DNA of 64,000 nt from Methylobacter sp. S3L5C (lineage in GTDB: Bacteria; Pseudomonadota; Gammaproteobacteria; Methylococcales; Methylomonadaceae): positions 3,100,001 through 3,164,000 of the forward strand of contig NZ_CP076024.1 in NCBI RefSeq assembly GCF_022788635.1, read 5' to 3'. Positions within the stretch are counted from its first letter, which is position 1; the number at the start of each line of letters is the position of its first letter. The notes beneath the pieces are model-generated. The model saw only the letters and a program-made list of their open reading frames with translations. It was not told where the DNA came from and searched no databases. This document shows positions 35,614-43,741 of this stretch, piece by piece. The position numbers were made by a program, and so were the translations under genes.

Positions 35614-36201
35614 ATGAACAGCAAGCTATCCAAACGCACAAAATTACTAGATCAGGGGGTTTATCTGATGATGAACCAGGGCTATCATGCAACCGGTATT
35701 AACGAAATTGTAAATGCCGTACAGGTGCCCAAGGGTTCATTTTATAGCTACTTTGATAGCAAAGAAGAATTTGCTGCTCAAGCCATTACCCATTATATAG
35801 AACCCTTTATACAGCTATTAACGAGGCACCTACAACACTCACAAGTCGATCCGCTCTCTGCTTTAAAAAACTACTATGCAGAGCTTATTGTTGCAGTGGA
35901 AAAGAATGGATACAAAGGTGGATGTTTATTGGGCAACCTGATGGGGGAAATTGGCGATACCAGTGAACTGTGCAACCATGCGTTAAAGTCTGCTGTTGAT
36001 CGCTACAAAGTGCTGCAATATAAAGCGTTACTGCAAGCACAAAAGGAAGGTACGGTACGTCATGATAGGAGTGCCGAAATCATGGCTAACTTATTGATAA
36101 ATAATTGGCAAGGCGCGTTGTTACGGATGAAAATCGAACAGTCCGTGCAACCTTTGCAAGAGTTTTTCGATACCTTACTGAATGATTATTTTGTTGCCTA
36201 G
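35614..36201 (+). CDS. TetR/AcrR-family transcriptional repressor
   Basis: The 195-residue regulator has an N-terminal helix-turn-helix (about 8-50) with TGINEIVNAVQVPKGSFYSY and FDSKEEFAAQAI. The C-terminal ligand domain contains YKGGCLLGNLMGEIGDTSEL, a pattern seen in electrophile- or acrylate-sensing members (NemR/AcuR-like); the cysteine here could sense reactive sulfur or electrophiles, which is inference. There is almost no leader between promoter O1 and the ATG. The three palindromes O1-O3 (35578, 36281, 36798) suggest it controls itself and the downstream rhodanese and DUF4242-SQR genes. Confidence 0.85.
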   Translation: MNSKLSKRTKLLDQGVYLMMNQGYHATGINEIVNAVQVPKGSFYSYFDSKEEFAAQAITHYIEPFIQLLTRHLQHSQVDPLSALKNYYAELIVAVEKNGYKGGCLLGNLMGEIGDTSELCNHALKSAVDRYKVLQYKALLQAQKEGTVRHDRSAEIMANLLINNWQGALLRMKIEQSVQPLQEFFDTLLNDYFVA

Positions 36202-36277
36202 TCGATTTAGATTAGGAGCAAGGTAAGACGACACAACCGCCGGTTGTCCGGGTATTTTTTTACGCCCAATAACAAGA

Positions 36278-36293
36278 CATCCGGTCATATATT
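36278..36293. promoter_or_regulatory. Probable TetR operator O2 before the rhodanese gene
   Basis: CATCCGGTCATATAT resembles the right half of O1 (ACCGGTCGTATAT, with its complement). It lies 18 bp upstream of the rhodanese ATG (36311). The left arm is poorly conserved, so this is a weaker site than O1 or O3. Confidence 0.45.
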
Positions 36294-36310
36294 AATCATG
36301 GGATTTTGAT

Positions 36311-36706
36311 ATGAGCGAAGAAAAAACCTTAATGGATTTTGTTAAACAAGCAAAATCACAAATACACGAAATAGAGGTATTAAATGTTAAACCTCTCTTG
36401 GATGAAGGCTATCAGGTACTGGATGTTCGCGAACCTGCCGAATTTATGTCAGGTACTATTGAGGGCGCGTTAAATATTCCGCGTGGAACACTGGAAGCGG
36501 CGGCAGACCGTCAATACGCAGGTCGTCGTGAAGAATTAATGGATCGCGATAAAAAATGGCTGCTACTTTGTGCCAGTTCGGGGCGCTCTGCAATGGCGGC
36601 GGCCGTAATGCAACAAATGGGCTTTAAAAATATCAGGAATATTAATGGTGGCATTGCAGCCTGGAAAGCGGCCGAATTAGCCGTGAACATTCCACCACAA
36701 ACTTAA
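36311..36706 (+). CDS. Cytoplasmic rhodanese-domain protein
   Basis: The 131-residue single-domain sulfurtransferase has no signal peptide. The rhodanese pattern is clear: VLDVREPAEFMSGTIEGALN (about 43-62) with the conserved LDVRE and GxIxGAxN, and the active-site loop CASSGRSAMAAA (Cys about residue 94), then GFKNIRNINGGIAAWKA. It is likely to move sulfane sulfur from SQR persulfide products. It is the first gene after the repressor, with O2 upstream and a strong terminator downstream, so it is separately transcribed from the next operon. Confidence 0.9.
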   Translation: MSEEKTLMDFVKQAKSQIHEIEVLNVKPLLDEGYQVLDVREPAEFMSGTIEGALNIPRGTLEAAADRQYAGRREELMDRDKKWLLLCASSGRSAMAAAVMQQMGFKNIRNINGGIAAWKAAELAVNIPPQT

Positions 36707-36748
36707 GAATTAATCATTTTAAAAAACTGTTTAACTAACAAACTTTTA

Positions 36749-36784
36749 AACGATATCGCCATGATGGCCTATATCGTTTTTTTT
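36749..36784 (+). terminator. Rho-independent terminator after the rhodanese gene
   Basis: AACGATAT (36749-36756) and ATATCGTT (36771-36778) form an 8-bp stem around a 14-nt loop. The stem is followed by a run of T to 36784. It ends the rhodanese transcript before operator O3. Confidence 0.8.
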
Positions 36785-36797
36785 AACAACCAACTAA

Positions 36798-36813
36798 ATA
36801 CGACTGGTCGTAT
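36798..36813. promoter_or_regulatory. TetR operator O3 upstream of the DUF4242-SQR operon
   Basis: ATACGACTGGTCGTAT is a perfect palindrome with a 2-bp centre, 19 bp before the ATG at 36832. Its core (ATACGAC/GTCGTAT) matches the right arm of O1 (GGTCGTAT). It is the best evidence that the repressor controls this operon. Confidence 0.7.
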
Positions 36814-36831
36814 AACAGCATAGGAGACAAT

Positions 36832-37116
36832 ATGCCTAAATATATTATTGAACGAGAAATCCCTAATGCAGGCCAATTAACCGCGGCAGACTTGCAACAA
36901 ATATCACAAAAATCTTGCTGCGTTCTGAACGACATGGGGCCGCAAATTCAGTGGGTGGAAAGTTATGTGACAGACGACAAAATCTATTGCATTTACATCG
37001 CCCCCGATAAACAAAGCATTAAAACACATGCGGAACGTGGTGAGTTTCCGGCAAATTCTATTGCCGAAGTAAAAACCATGATTAATCCAACAACAGCTGA
37101 AAATAGCAGGGGCTAA
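36832..37116 (+). CDS. DUF4242-family protein (small nickel-binding-like fold)
   Basis: The 94-residue protein begins MPKYIIEREIPNAG, the DUF4242 signature, and continues with IQWVESYVTDDKIYCIYIAP and DKQSIKTHAERGEFPANSIA. A structurally known member (SCO4226 type) binds nickel, but the role is not settled. AGGAGA precedes the ATG and operator O3 is just upstream. It is co-transcribed with the small Fe-S protein, starting 5 bp later, and probably the flavoprotein. Confidence 0.8.
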   Translation: MPKYIIEREIPNAGQLTAADLQQISQKSCCVLNDMGPQIQWVESYVTDDKIYCIYIAPDKQSIKTHAERGEFPANSIAEVKTMINPTTAENSRG

Positions 37117-37121
37117 GCATC

Positions 37122-37301
37122 ATGAAAATACAGTGGGATAAACAAAAATGCTCTCATTCTGGCAACTGTGTCAAATCACTGCCTGAGGTATTTAAAGTGG
37201 TAGACGGACAATTTATTATCGAGCCTGATAAAGCGACTTCTGCTGAAGCCGTTAAAGTTATCAATCAATGCCCTTCCGGCGCACTTAAACGTATCGACTA
37301 A
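37122..37301 (+). CDS. Small (4Fe-4S) mono-cluster protein (YjdI/Fer4_19-like)
   Basis: The 59-residue protein shows KCSHSGNCVKSLPEVF (Cys at about 10 and 16) and INQCPSGALKRID (Cys about 50). This is the pattern of the YjdI family of one-cluster ferredoxin-like proteins. It begins 5 bp after the DUF4242 stop, has GGGG-containing AGCAGGGGC just upstream, and ends about 100 bp before the SQR-like gene. Expected role: a small electron carrier for the neighbouring flavoprotein, which is inference. Confidence 0.75.
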   Translation: MKIQWDKQKCSHSGNCVKSLPEVFKVVDGQFIIEPDKATSAEAVKVINQCPSGALKRID

Positions 37302-37401
37302 CTAATTAAAACGAATCTTCTTGTACTTGGCGCTATATTTTTATGGTTAGCATGCTTCTGCAAGTTGACTCTTTAATGAATAACCTATTAAAGGAGTCAT
37401 T

Positions 37402-38601
37402 ATGACTAACACAACCAAACGTATTATCGTTGTTGGCGGCGGGATTGGTGGCACGATGACCGCTAATAATTTAGTCGTTAAATTTTATCCGGAAATTCTA
37501 AAAGGTGAAATTGAGATTATGATGCTCTCAAATTCCCCCAACCATATTTACAAACCTGCCAATATGTATGTGGCTTTTAATGCCTATCATCCCCATGAAC
37601 TGGTGCGTAAACAACGTTCGTTATTACGCCCGGAAATTATTTTTCATGTCGATGGTGTGGAAGGCTTTGAATTTGAGCAAAATCGCGTCCTCTGTGAAAG
37701 CGGCAAACGCTATGATTATGAGTATCTTGTTATTTCAACAGGCTGTATTCCGGCACCAGAACGTATCGAAGGGCTGAAAGAGGCAGGCGATCATTTTTAT
37801 CAGACTAAAGCGGCCCAACAACTCGCGCATAAATTACGCACCATCGAAGAGGGTCGCATATTTATTACGGTCAATTTTCCTAAAACGCCCAATGTACCTC
37901 ATCAATGCGGCATTGCCCCTATCGAAACCACGTTAATGCTTGATGAATATTTACGTAAACGCGGCGTGCGAGACCGTGTAGAGATTATTTACAGCTATCC
38001 AACCGTCTCTCAATTATTGCGTAATTGTTTATTTTTACAGAAACCAACCTGCGATGTGTTGCCTACCATTTTCGATAGTAAAAATATTAAATATCAACGC
38101 GGTTTTACTTTAGATAAGGTCGATCCCGAAGCAAAAATAGCTTATTCGGAAGAAGGTAATTCTCAAGAATTTGATATTTTAATGGCCACTCCACCTATTC
38201 GCGCGGTAGATGCCGTCATTAATTCAGGGAAATCACAAGCCCAAAATAATGAAGGATGGTTACCCACCGACTTTGAAACCTTGAAAATGTACGGTACCGA
38301 TAATGTCTATGTGATGGGAGATACCGTTGATTTGCCGGTTAGTAAAGCCGGTGGCACTTGTCATAACCAATCACCTGTCGTCGTGGAAAATATCGCCTCG
38401 GAAATTCGTCGCGGTTACACATCTGCTATCTATGATGGGAAAGTACAGGCAATCGCTCAGATGGGATTGGAAGCCGGCATGCCACTCTGGTACGACTATA
38501 AGCATGATGTACAGGTCGCACCACCTACCAAGCTCGGGGGATTAATGCGTAAAACGTTTAATCGCGGCATTTATTGGGCTGTTGCGCGTGGAATAGTTTG
38601 A
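37402..38601 (+). CDS. sqr: SQR-like FAD-dependent sulfide:quinone oxidoreductase
   Basis: The 399-residue flavoprotein has an N-terminal FAD-binding Rossmann motif (VVGGGIGGTMTANNL, about 9-24). Redox cysteines sit at about 115 (STGCIPAPE) and 169 (PHQCGIAP), and the C-terminal FAD motif is YVMGDTVDLPVSKAGG. The protein ends in a membrane-associating helix. This is the type III-like form of sulfide:quinone oxidoreductase, although other flavin disulfide reductases share the fold. AAGGAG lies before the ATG at 37402. The DUF1641 gene follows 17 bp after it, a recurring pairing with SQR-type proteins. Confidence 0.75.
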   Translation: MTNTTKRIIVVGGGIGGTMTANNLVVKFYPEILKGEIEIMMLSNSPNHIYKPANMYVAFNAYHPHELVRKQRSLLRPEIIFHVDGVEGFEFEQNRVLCESGKRYDYEYLVISTGCIPAPERIEGLKEAGDHFYQTKAAQQLAHKLRTIEEGRIFITVNFPKTPNVPHQCGIAPIETTLMLDEYLRKRGVRDRVEIIYSYPTVSQLLRNCLFLQKPTCDVLPTIFDSKNIKYQRGFTLDKVDPEAKIAYSEEGNSQEFDILMATPPIRAVDAVINSGKSQAQNNEGWLPTDFETLKMYGTDNVYVMGDTVDLPVSKAGGTCHNQSPVVVENIASEIRRGYTSAIYDGKVQAIAQMGLEAGMPLWYDYKHDVQVAPPTKLGGLMRKTFNRGIYWAVARGIV

Positions 38602-38618
38602 TTACAGAGGAATTACTT

Positions 38619-39032
38619 ATGTCTGAAGAAAAGCAGTTAAATACAAATGTAGAAAAACTTATGTCGGATACGGTTCTTAATGACCCGGCAACCATCGATG
38701 GCATTAAGAATCTAATCGATAAAGCCGCCCCCTTAGTACAAGCCGGACGCTTCAACAATATCATCGATTTATTGTCAATCATATCCGACAATATCGAATT
38801 TCTTGATGAAGCGGCACTTGAAAAAACCACTAAAGTAGGCGAAGAAATTTTAGCAATGGGTTGGACAGCCGGTAATGCCGTGCGTATGGCGCATGCTCAA
38901 ACAGAAGCATTAGAAAAGCCATCCGGTTTGTTTCAATTAATGAGCTCCCTAAACGACCCGGATGTCCGCCGTTCATTACATTTTTTTATCGGGACCATGC
39001 GTATTATTGGCAGGCAGATGAAAAATGATTAA
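38619..39032 (+). CDS. DUF1641 family protein
   Basis: The 137-residue helical protein shows DUF1641 features: PLVQAGRFNNIIDLLSIISD and WTAGNAVRMAHAQTEALEKP, then SGLFQLMSSLNDPDVRRSLH. Members frequently lie beside SQR or formate-dehydrogenase-type genes and are of unknown role. ATG 38619 is taken because AGAGGA lies just upstream; the in-frame start at 38574 is inside the SQR gene. It is the last gene of the TetR-linked operon. Confidence 0.75.
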   Translation: MSEEKQLNTNVEKLMSDTVLNDPATIDGIKNLIDKAAPLVQAGRFNNIIDLLSIISDNIEFLDEAALEKTTKVGEEILAMGWTAGNAVRMAHAQTEALEKPSGLFQLMSSLNDPDVRRSLHFFIGTMRIIGRQMKND

Positions 39033-39103
39033 TCCCTGTGCACGACAAAAAATCTCAACAAAACAAAAGGAATTGATTTGCAATATATGAGTATCTTGCA
39101 TAG

Positions 39104-39134
39104 GTAGGTTGGGTAGGGCGTTAGCGAAACCCTT
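39104..39134. repeat. GGGTAGGGCGTTAGCGAAACCC hairpin, dispersed extragenic type
   Basis: GGGT and ACCC flank AGGGCGTTAGCGAA, forming a short hairpin in the 300-bp gap between DUF1641 and OsmC. I associate this kind of sequence with repetitive extragenic elements in several bacterial lineages. Nothing else is seen in that gap. Confidence 0.4.
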
Positions 39135-39331
39135 CTTATCGTCTTAATCGTAACTTATTTAACAGGTCATTAAACTTTAGTGATCCACTTACGATTGTTC
39201 ACTCAGTTATGCAGACTAAAGAGCCGCTCGCTTCACAGAGTACTGTTCTGTAGAGTAACTCTTTAACCTGTTGATATTATTTTTCAGCAAACTTAATTTA
39301 TAAACACGATTATTTTCATGAGGATTTATCT

Positions 39332-39895
39332 ATGCTAAATGGTATTGATGTTGACGCACTAAAAAATATAACAGACCAAGTTACAAAAAACCCGCGGCAA
39401 GGCATGACCTCATGGGGCGCAACAACAACATGGCAGGGTGGCACTCGCTCAGATACACAGATTAATGCTTTTTCAGTGGGTGGTGAAAAGGTTGAAAGAA
39501 ATTTCAACCTTAAAGTGGATGAGCCTTCTGAATTTTTAGGCACCAATCAATTTGCAAACCCTCAAGATTATCTATTAACCGCTTTGAATGCCTGCATAAT
39601 AGTTGGGTACGTGACACTTTGTGCCGCTGAAGGAATTAAAATAGATATTTTGCGCATAGAAACAACTGGAGATATTGATTTACGGGGTTTCTTGGGAATA
39701 GACTCCGCTGTCAAGAACGGCTATGACACAATAAAATTTACTGTTTTTATAACAGGAGATGCGACAGCCGAACAATTTCAAAAAATTCATGAAAAGGTTA
39801 AGGCAAGTTCTCCCAATTTATTTAACCTGGCCAACCCTATTAACTTTGAAACATCATTAATCGTAAAGATGGCAGACTGTCCTTTACCCTATTGA
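39332..39895 (+). CDS. OsmC-family peroxiredoxin-like protein
   Basis: The 187-residue protein has the OsmC/Ohr fold. The key helix segment is FANPQDYLLTALNACIIVGY (about 71-90), with a peroxidatic-type cysteine at about 85. A second redox cysteine of the Ohr/OsmC type is not obvious; the nearest is close to the C-terminus (MADCPLP), so activity may differ. AGGA lies before the ATG. It is monocistronic and follows the SQR operon by 300 bp. Confidence 0.8.
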   Translation: MLNGIDVDALKNITDQVTKNPRQGMTSWGATTTWQGGTRSDTQINAFSVGGEKVERNFNLKVDEPSEFLGTNQFANPQDYLLTALNACIIVGYVTLCAAEGIKIDILRIETTGDIDLRGFLGIDSAVKNGYDTIKFTVFITGDATAEQFQKIHEKVKASSPNLFNLANPINFETSLIVKMADCPLPY

Positions 39896-40252
39896 AAATA
39901 AAAGTGTAGCTAACCTGCCCTAATTCAATAAAGAAATGTTTATGAAAAAAAATCACAATTGGGTGGTCAAGTGAATGCAATTACGCATTTTTATATTAGT
40001 AGATGAACGAAAATAGCCATCTAAGATATGTTTGACAGGGCATTCTCCTGCTAACCTCATCGGTCATGAATTCTATAACATAGTTAATAGCTATATTATT
40101 CAATAACTTATAAAAAATATATCAGTCGAATTTAAAATCGATATTCCGGCTACAAGCCACTGATACCAAGGGTTACAGGGGTGTCGCTGGACAAACCGTT
40201 CTTTTGGTTAATTAATCCCATCTTGATCGATTCTTAGGGAAAAAACCGCTAT
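39896..40252. other. Intergenic region without recognised features
   Basis: About 360 bp of AT-rich sequence upstream of the DUF599 gene. I see no coding frame, hairpin or operator that stands out. Confidence 0.5.
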
Positions 40253-40894
40253 ATGAAATATGACATCATTGCTTTTATGGTTAGTTTCCTGTTGATAATC
40301 ACTTATTATCTATATTTAGGACGACGAACTCGCCGCGTACCCGATTCGAGCGTACATAGGTTAAATGCGAGGGTACGGGAGCGATGGGTAGACATGATTA
40401 TGACTAATGACAATATGAATATTCTTGCCATCCAAACCTTACGTAATTCAGTTATGGCGGCAAATTTCATGGCTTCAACCTCGATATTATTAATAATCGG
40501 CACCTTAAATATCAGTGAAAAAATCGGACGATGGGCACTCAATTGGCATCCCTATGGTTTAGCTCAACCCTTTTCTGCTGAATTATGGCAATTAAAACTG
40601 TGTTTATTACTGCTGGATTTTTCCATTGCGTTTTACTGTTTTTCTATGGCGATACGCTTTTTCAATCATGTTGGCTATATGATTAATCTACCCATCGATA
40701 CCTCGTCAGACAATGGCTTATACAAACAAACCTGCGCTTATTTAAACAGGGCAGGTAGATACTATACATTGGGTACACGCGCATTCTTTTTCGGCTTGCC
40801 GATTATATTATGGTTTTTCGGTCCTTATTTTCTGGTTCTGGCAACAATTGGATTAATAGCTGGGCTTGCCGTGCTTGACAAGGTACCAAGCTGA
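40253..40894 (+). CDS. DUF599 family membrane protein
   Basis: The 213-residue integral membrane protein has about four hydrophobic segments: IIAFMVSFLLIITYYLYLG (5-23), ILAIQTLRNSVMAANFMAST to ILLIIGT (about 57-83), LCLLLLDFSIAFYCFSMAI (about 115-133) and a C-terminal pair. The N-terminal RRVPDSSVHRLNARVRERWV and the mid-protein RNSVMAANFMAS are typical of DUF599. Function is unknown. GGGAAAA precedes the ATG. Confidence 0.75.
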   Translation: MKYDIIAFMVSFLLIITYYLYLGRRTRRVPDSSVHRLNARVRERWVDMIMTNDNMNILAIQTLRNSVMAANFMASTSILLIIGTLNISEKIGRWALNWHPYGLAQPFSAELWQLKLCLLLLDFSIAFYCFSMAIRFFNHVGYMINLPIDTSSDNGLYKQTCAYLNRAGRYYTLGTRAFFFGLPIILWFFGPYFLVLATIGLIAGLAVLDKVPS

Positions 40895-41124
40895 GTCTTT
40901 ACGATAAAATCAGCTATCTTCCATAGAGTTCTTGCTCTGTTATTGGCTCTCTTCAGGGCTCTAAAGTTCATAGCCGAGCAGCCATGTTTTACTCGGTAGT
41001 TGATACTCGGTAATAGCCATTTTTTGATACGCTCATTTTCGGGCCATTTTGTGTAATTTAGTTAATTTCAAGTACAAATATACAACACAAGCTCGCCTTT
41101 TGTGTGTGCAACTAGATATTGCCT

Positions 41125-41270
41125 ATAATCCGAACGGCATCGGCGATGTTATCAATCGAACCATCGTGAAACTAAGGGTAAGTCAGTTCTATATCACGTA
41201 ATACGGGCACCTTGAAATAATCCTGTTTGATGCCTATTTTTTGTCTTTAAGGTCGTTGTATTCAGGGTCA
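41125..41270 (-). pseudogene. Mosaic duplicate of parts of the peroxidase gene and the psiE gene end
   Basis: About 41125-41208 duplicates 41841-41939 of the cytochrome c peroxidase gene. 41209-41235 then matches 42003-42034, and about 41233-41264 matches 43254-43284 at the 3-prime end of the psiE gene (TATTTTTTGTCTTTAAG). The joins fall at short shared sequences (TTGAAA and ATTTTTTG). It is therefore a duplicated block shortened by two internal deletions. It has no open frame of its own. Confidence 0.75.
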
Positions 41271-41277
41271 TAGCTAT

Positions 41278-41690
41278 TTACACCACTGACATAAGAAAAT
41301 CTTGGGCTGTTTCATGTAAAACAGCAAGCTCCTCAAGAGAATAGCAATTCAATACTTCCTGCATGGAAATAAACACCCACAAGCGAGCCAATAACGCGGG
41401 ATTAGTAAATAACTTGTCTCGCGCTATTTGCCTACCGCTTAACTTGATTAACAAAGTACACAATGCCTGTACTTTTTCGTCTTTAGCCGCCGCTATTTCT
41501 CAAACAACTACACAAGCCATACTGACCACGAGTAAACGTTTGGCAATAAACAGGCCGGTTTCCTGATGCCAAGATTCCAGATCGTTTCCGGCTTTTTTTA
41601 GCAGCTTGAAAAATATTCAATTTGCCAGAGCCAGTAATACCGAAGGGCAATCTTACTGGCTTCTACATCAATTACGTAAAGGCTTCGAGA
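41278..41690 (-). mobile_element. Decayed IS4-superfamily-like transposase remnant
   Basis: On the minus strand, joined across a frameshift and a stop, the reading IDVEASKIALRYYWLWQIE, then FFKLLKKAGNDLESWHQETG and LFIAKRLLVVSMACVVV is followed by a 61-codon open end. The WQIEYFFKLLKxAGxxLExW pattern is that of an IS4-like transposase C-terminus. It lies between the mosaic duplicate and the peroxidase gene, so the insertion sequence may have driven the duplication. Confidence 0.55.
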
Positions 41691-41710
41691 TCCATTTGAT
41701 GTGGCCTGGT

Positions 41711-43114
41711 TTATTTGACGTCTTCGGTAGTTAACTGAGCGAGTGGTTTATTCTTATATTCCCCGGTCAGCGTTTTGAGGAAAGCAACTATTTTTCCAAT
41801 TTCATCACCGGTAAAGTCCTTGTCGACTTGAACCTTACCCATAATCCGAACGGCATCGGCGAGATTGTCAACCGAACCATCGTGAAAATAAGGGTGAGTC
41901 AGTTCTATATTACGCAATAGGGGTACTTTGAAAAAATAGCGGTCTTTTTCCTGTTTGGTGACGTTGAAACGACCATTATCAACGTCTGTTAATTTGCCTC
42001 CGCGCAGTTTGAAATAATCTTGTTTGACACCCATTTTTTCGTAAGATAATCCACCGAGTACCGGGCCGAAGTGGCAGGAGGCGCAATTCGCTTTAAACAA
42101 GTTGTATCCAGCCTTTTCATCCTTTGTTAGAACGTCTTGTTTACCGCGTAGATACTCATCGAAACGGGCATTGGGCGTTACCAGTGATTGTTCAAAAACA
42201 GCAATCGCATCGGTCACTGTCGTTTTAGTCAGACCTAGTGCCGGGTAAAGTTTGTTAAAAGTATTTTGATAGTCACTGGCTTGCTTAAGTTTTTCGACAA
42301 CGTTATCCCATTGCGCGCCCATTTCCATAGGATTGGCTACAGGACCTGCGGCTTGTTCCTGAAGGTCTTTGGCACGGCCATCCCAGAATTGAGCGATGTT
42401 GTACATTGCATTATAGATGGTCGGAGAATTGATTGGCCCCTGTTGCCCGCGAATGCCGGTGGACACTTTTGCCTGATCGGTGCCGCCCCGAGTTAAATCG
42501 TGGCAGGAAGCGCAATTTAAGGTGTCGTCTCCCGACAGTAGGCGATCGTGGAAGAGTTTGTCACCTAGAGCGACTTTGTCCGGATTGAGGTCAACCTTTA
42601 ATGGAATCGGTTGTATGGGTTCGCCTTTTAGCGTTTTTGCAGAGTCAAGACTCCAGGACGATTTTGCCCGCTCCTCGGCAATCCAAGTCAGGATGATTGC
42701 TTTTTCATCATCGTTTAAATTGTCCGTCCAGTGCATTAGCAGGAATTGTGCGGGCGGCATACTGCCGTTGTTAATAACCTTTTCCAATCTGGCTAGCATT
42801 AGCGGGGTAAAAGCTTCTGCACCGCTGTAAATCTCTTTAGATAAAATCAGCCTAGCCCCTGCTTCCTCGATATCTTTTGCCATGAGTTGTTTGGCTATTG
42901 GCAGTTCTGAATAGAACGGCAGTCGGGTCATGCCGGGTGAATGACAATCCACACATTTATTCTGTAAAATCTGAGTAACTTTGATGAAATTATCGGATTT
43001 CCCGGAAACAGGCAAAATCGGCTTATTTTTACCCGTCAAACCAATCAGGTTGGAAACGGGAAAAAATAAAACTAGGGCCAGAAGTAATAGTAAAAATAAG
43101 GGTAATTTTTTCAT
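41711..43114 (-). CDS. Triheme cytochrome c peroxidase family protein (MauG/CcpA-type)
   Basis: The 467-residue protein has an N-terminal membrane anchor (about 4-27) and three CxxCH haem sites: KCVDCHSPG (about 54-58), LNCASCHDLTRGG (about 200) and ANCASCHFGPVLGG (about 345). The two C-terminal sites form the di-haem peroxidase domain (NSPTIYNAMYNIAQFWDGRA between them). The N-terminal haem is an extra haem-binding domain. It probably reduces hydrogen peroxide in the periplasm with electrons from the respiratory chain. It is followed upstream by psiE, and its downstream end is beside duplicated debris. Confidence 0.85.
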   Translation of the reverse strand: MKKLPLFLLLLLALVLFFPVSNLIGLTGKNKPILPVSGKSDNFIKVTQILQNKCVDCHSPGMTRLPFYSELPIAKQLMAKDIEEAGARLILSKEIYSGAEAFTPLMLARLEKVINNGSMPPAQFLLMHWTDNLNDDEKAIILTWIAEERAKSSWSLDSAKTLKGEPIQPIPLKVDLNPDKVALGDKLFHDRLLSGDDTLNCASCHDLTRGGTDQAKVSTGIRGQQGPINSPTIYNAMYNIAQFWDGRAKDLQEQAAGPVANPMEMGAQWDNVVEKLKQASDYQNTFNKLYPALGLTKTTVTDAIAVFEQSLVTPNARFDEYLRGKQDVLTKDEKAGYNLFKANCASCHFGPVLGGLSYEKMGVKQDYFKLRGGKLTDVDNGRFNVTKQEKDRYFFKVPLLRNIELTHPYFHDGSVDNLADAVRIMGKVQVDKDFTGDEIGKIVAFLKTLTGEYKNKPLAQLTTEDVK

Positions 43115-43255
43115 GTATGCTTAAGATGTTTATTGGTTGAGAATATACGGCTTGCTCAAGAGCCATTACTATAGATTCGGTAACTCATGAAATACAAATG
43201 ATTGTCCTAAAAAGCGACTGTTTATTGACAATGCATTCAATTGTACTCACCGGGC

Positions 43256-43690
43256 CTATTTTTTGTCTTTAAGCTCGTTGTCTTCAGGGCAGCCAAAATT
43301 TTTGGCGGTGTAAGACAAGATTAAAATGGCAATACTGAGCAGGGCAATGGCAACAGTGATGCTCAGTAGTAAATAAAGATGAAAACTATCAGCCACTTTT
43401 TGTACGTCAATAACTAAATGGCGTGATAATGCGGTAATGGCGATATAAATCAGAAACTGTACCGGTAGTCGACGAGTTTTAAAGTAGGTACCGACCATAG
43501 CACCTAATTCAAGGTAAATAAATAATAACAGTATTTCTTCAAGGCTGGCATGTCCTGATTTCATCATCGCGATATAGTCATAAACAGCAGACCAGACTAT
43601 CGTGGCACCTATGCCAAATAATGCGAGATAGTGAAAGCTATCGACCAGGATGTCGCCAATTTTATGAATAATAACCGTCTTATTGTGCAT
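43256..43690 (-). CDS. psiE: PsiE-family membrane protein
   Basis: The 144-residue protein has four hydrophobic segments (about 12-35, 40-58, 72-88, 102-125) and the PsiE pattern EEILLLFIYLELGAMVGTYF, then RRLPVQFLIYIAITALSRHL and VIDVQK. PsiE is induced by phosphate starvation in E. coli and its function is not known. It is between the CydX-GGDEF gene and the peroxidase. Confidence 0.8.
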   Translation of the reverse strand: MHNKTVIIHKIGDILVDSFHYLALFGIGATIVWSAVYDYIAMMKSGHASLEEILLLFIYLELGAMVGTYFKTRRLPVQFLIYIAITALSRHLVIDVQKVADSFHLYLLLSITVAIALLSIAILILSYTAKNFGCPEDNELKDKK

Positions 43691-43741
43691 GGATTACCTT
43701 AGGCTTTAATCTGACTGGTTGTGTAAGGCTGTCGGTAGTAG

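Noticed and set aside
41278-41463. A small stand-alone 61-residue gene
   Set aside because: It joins upstream, across a frameshift, with IS4-like transposase segments and is best read as IS debris.
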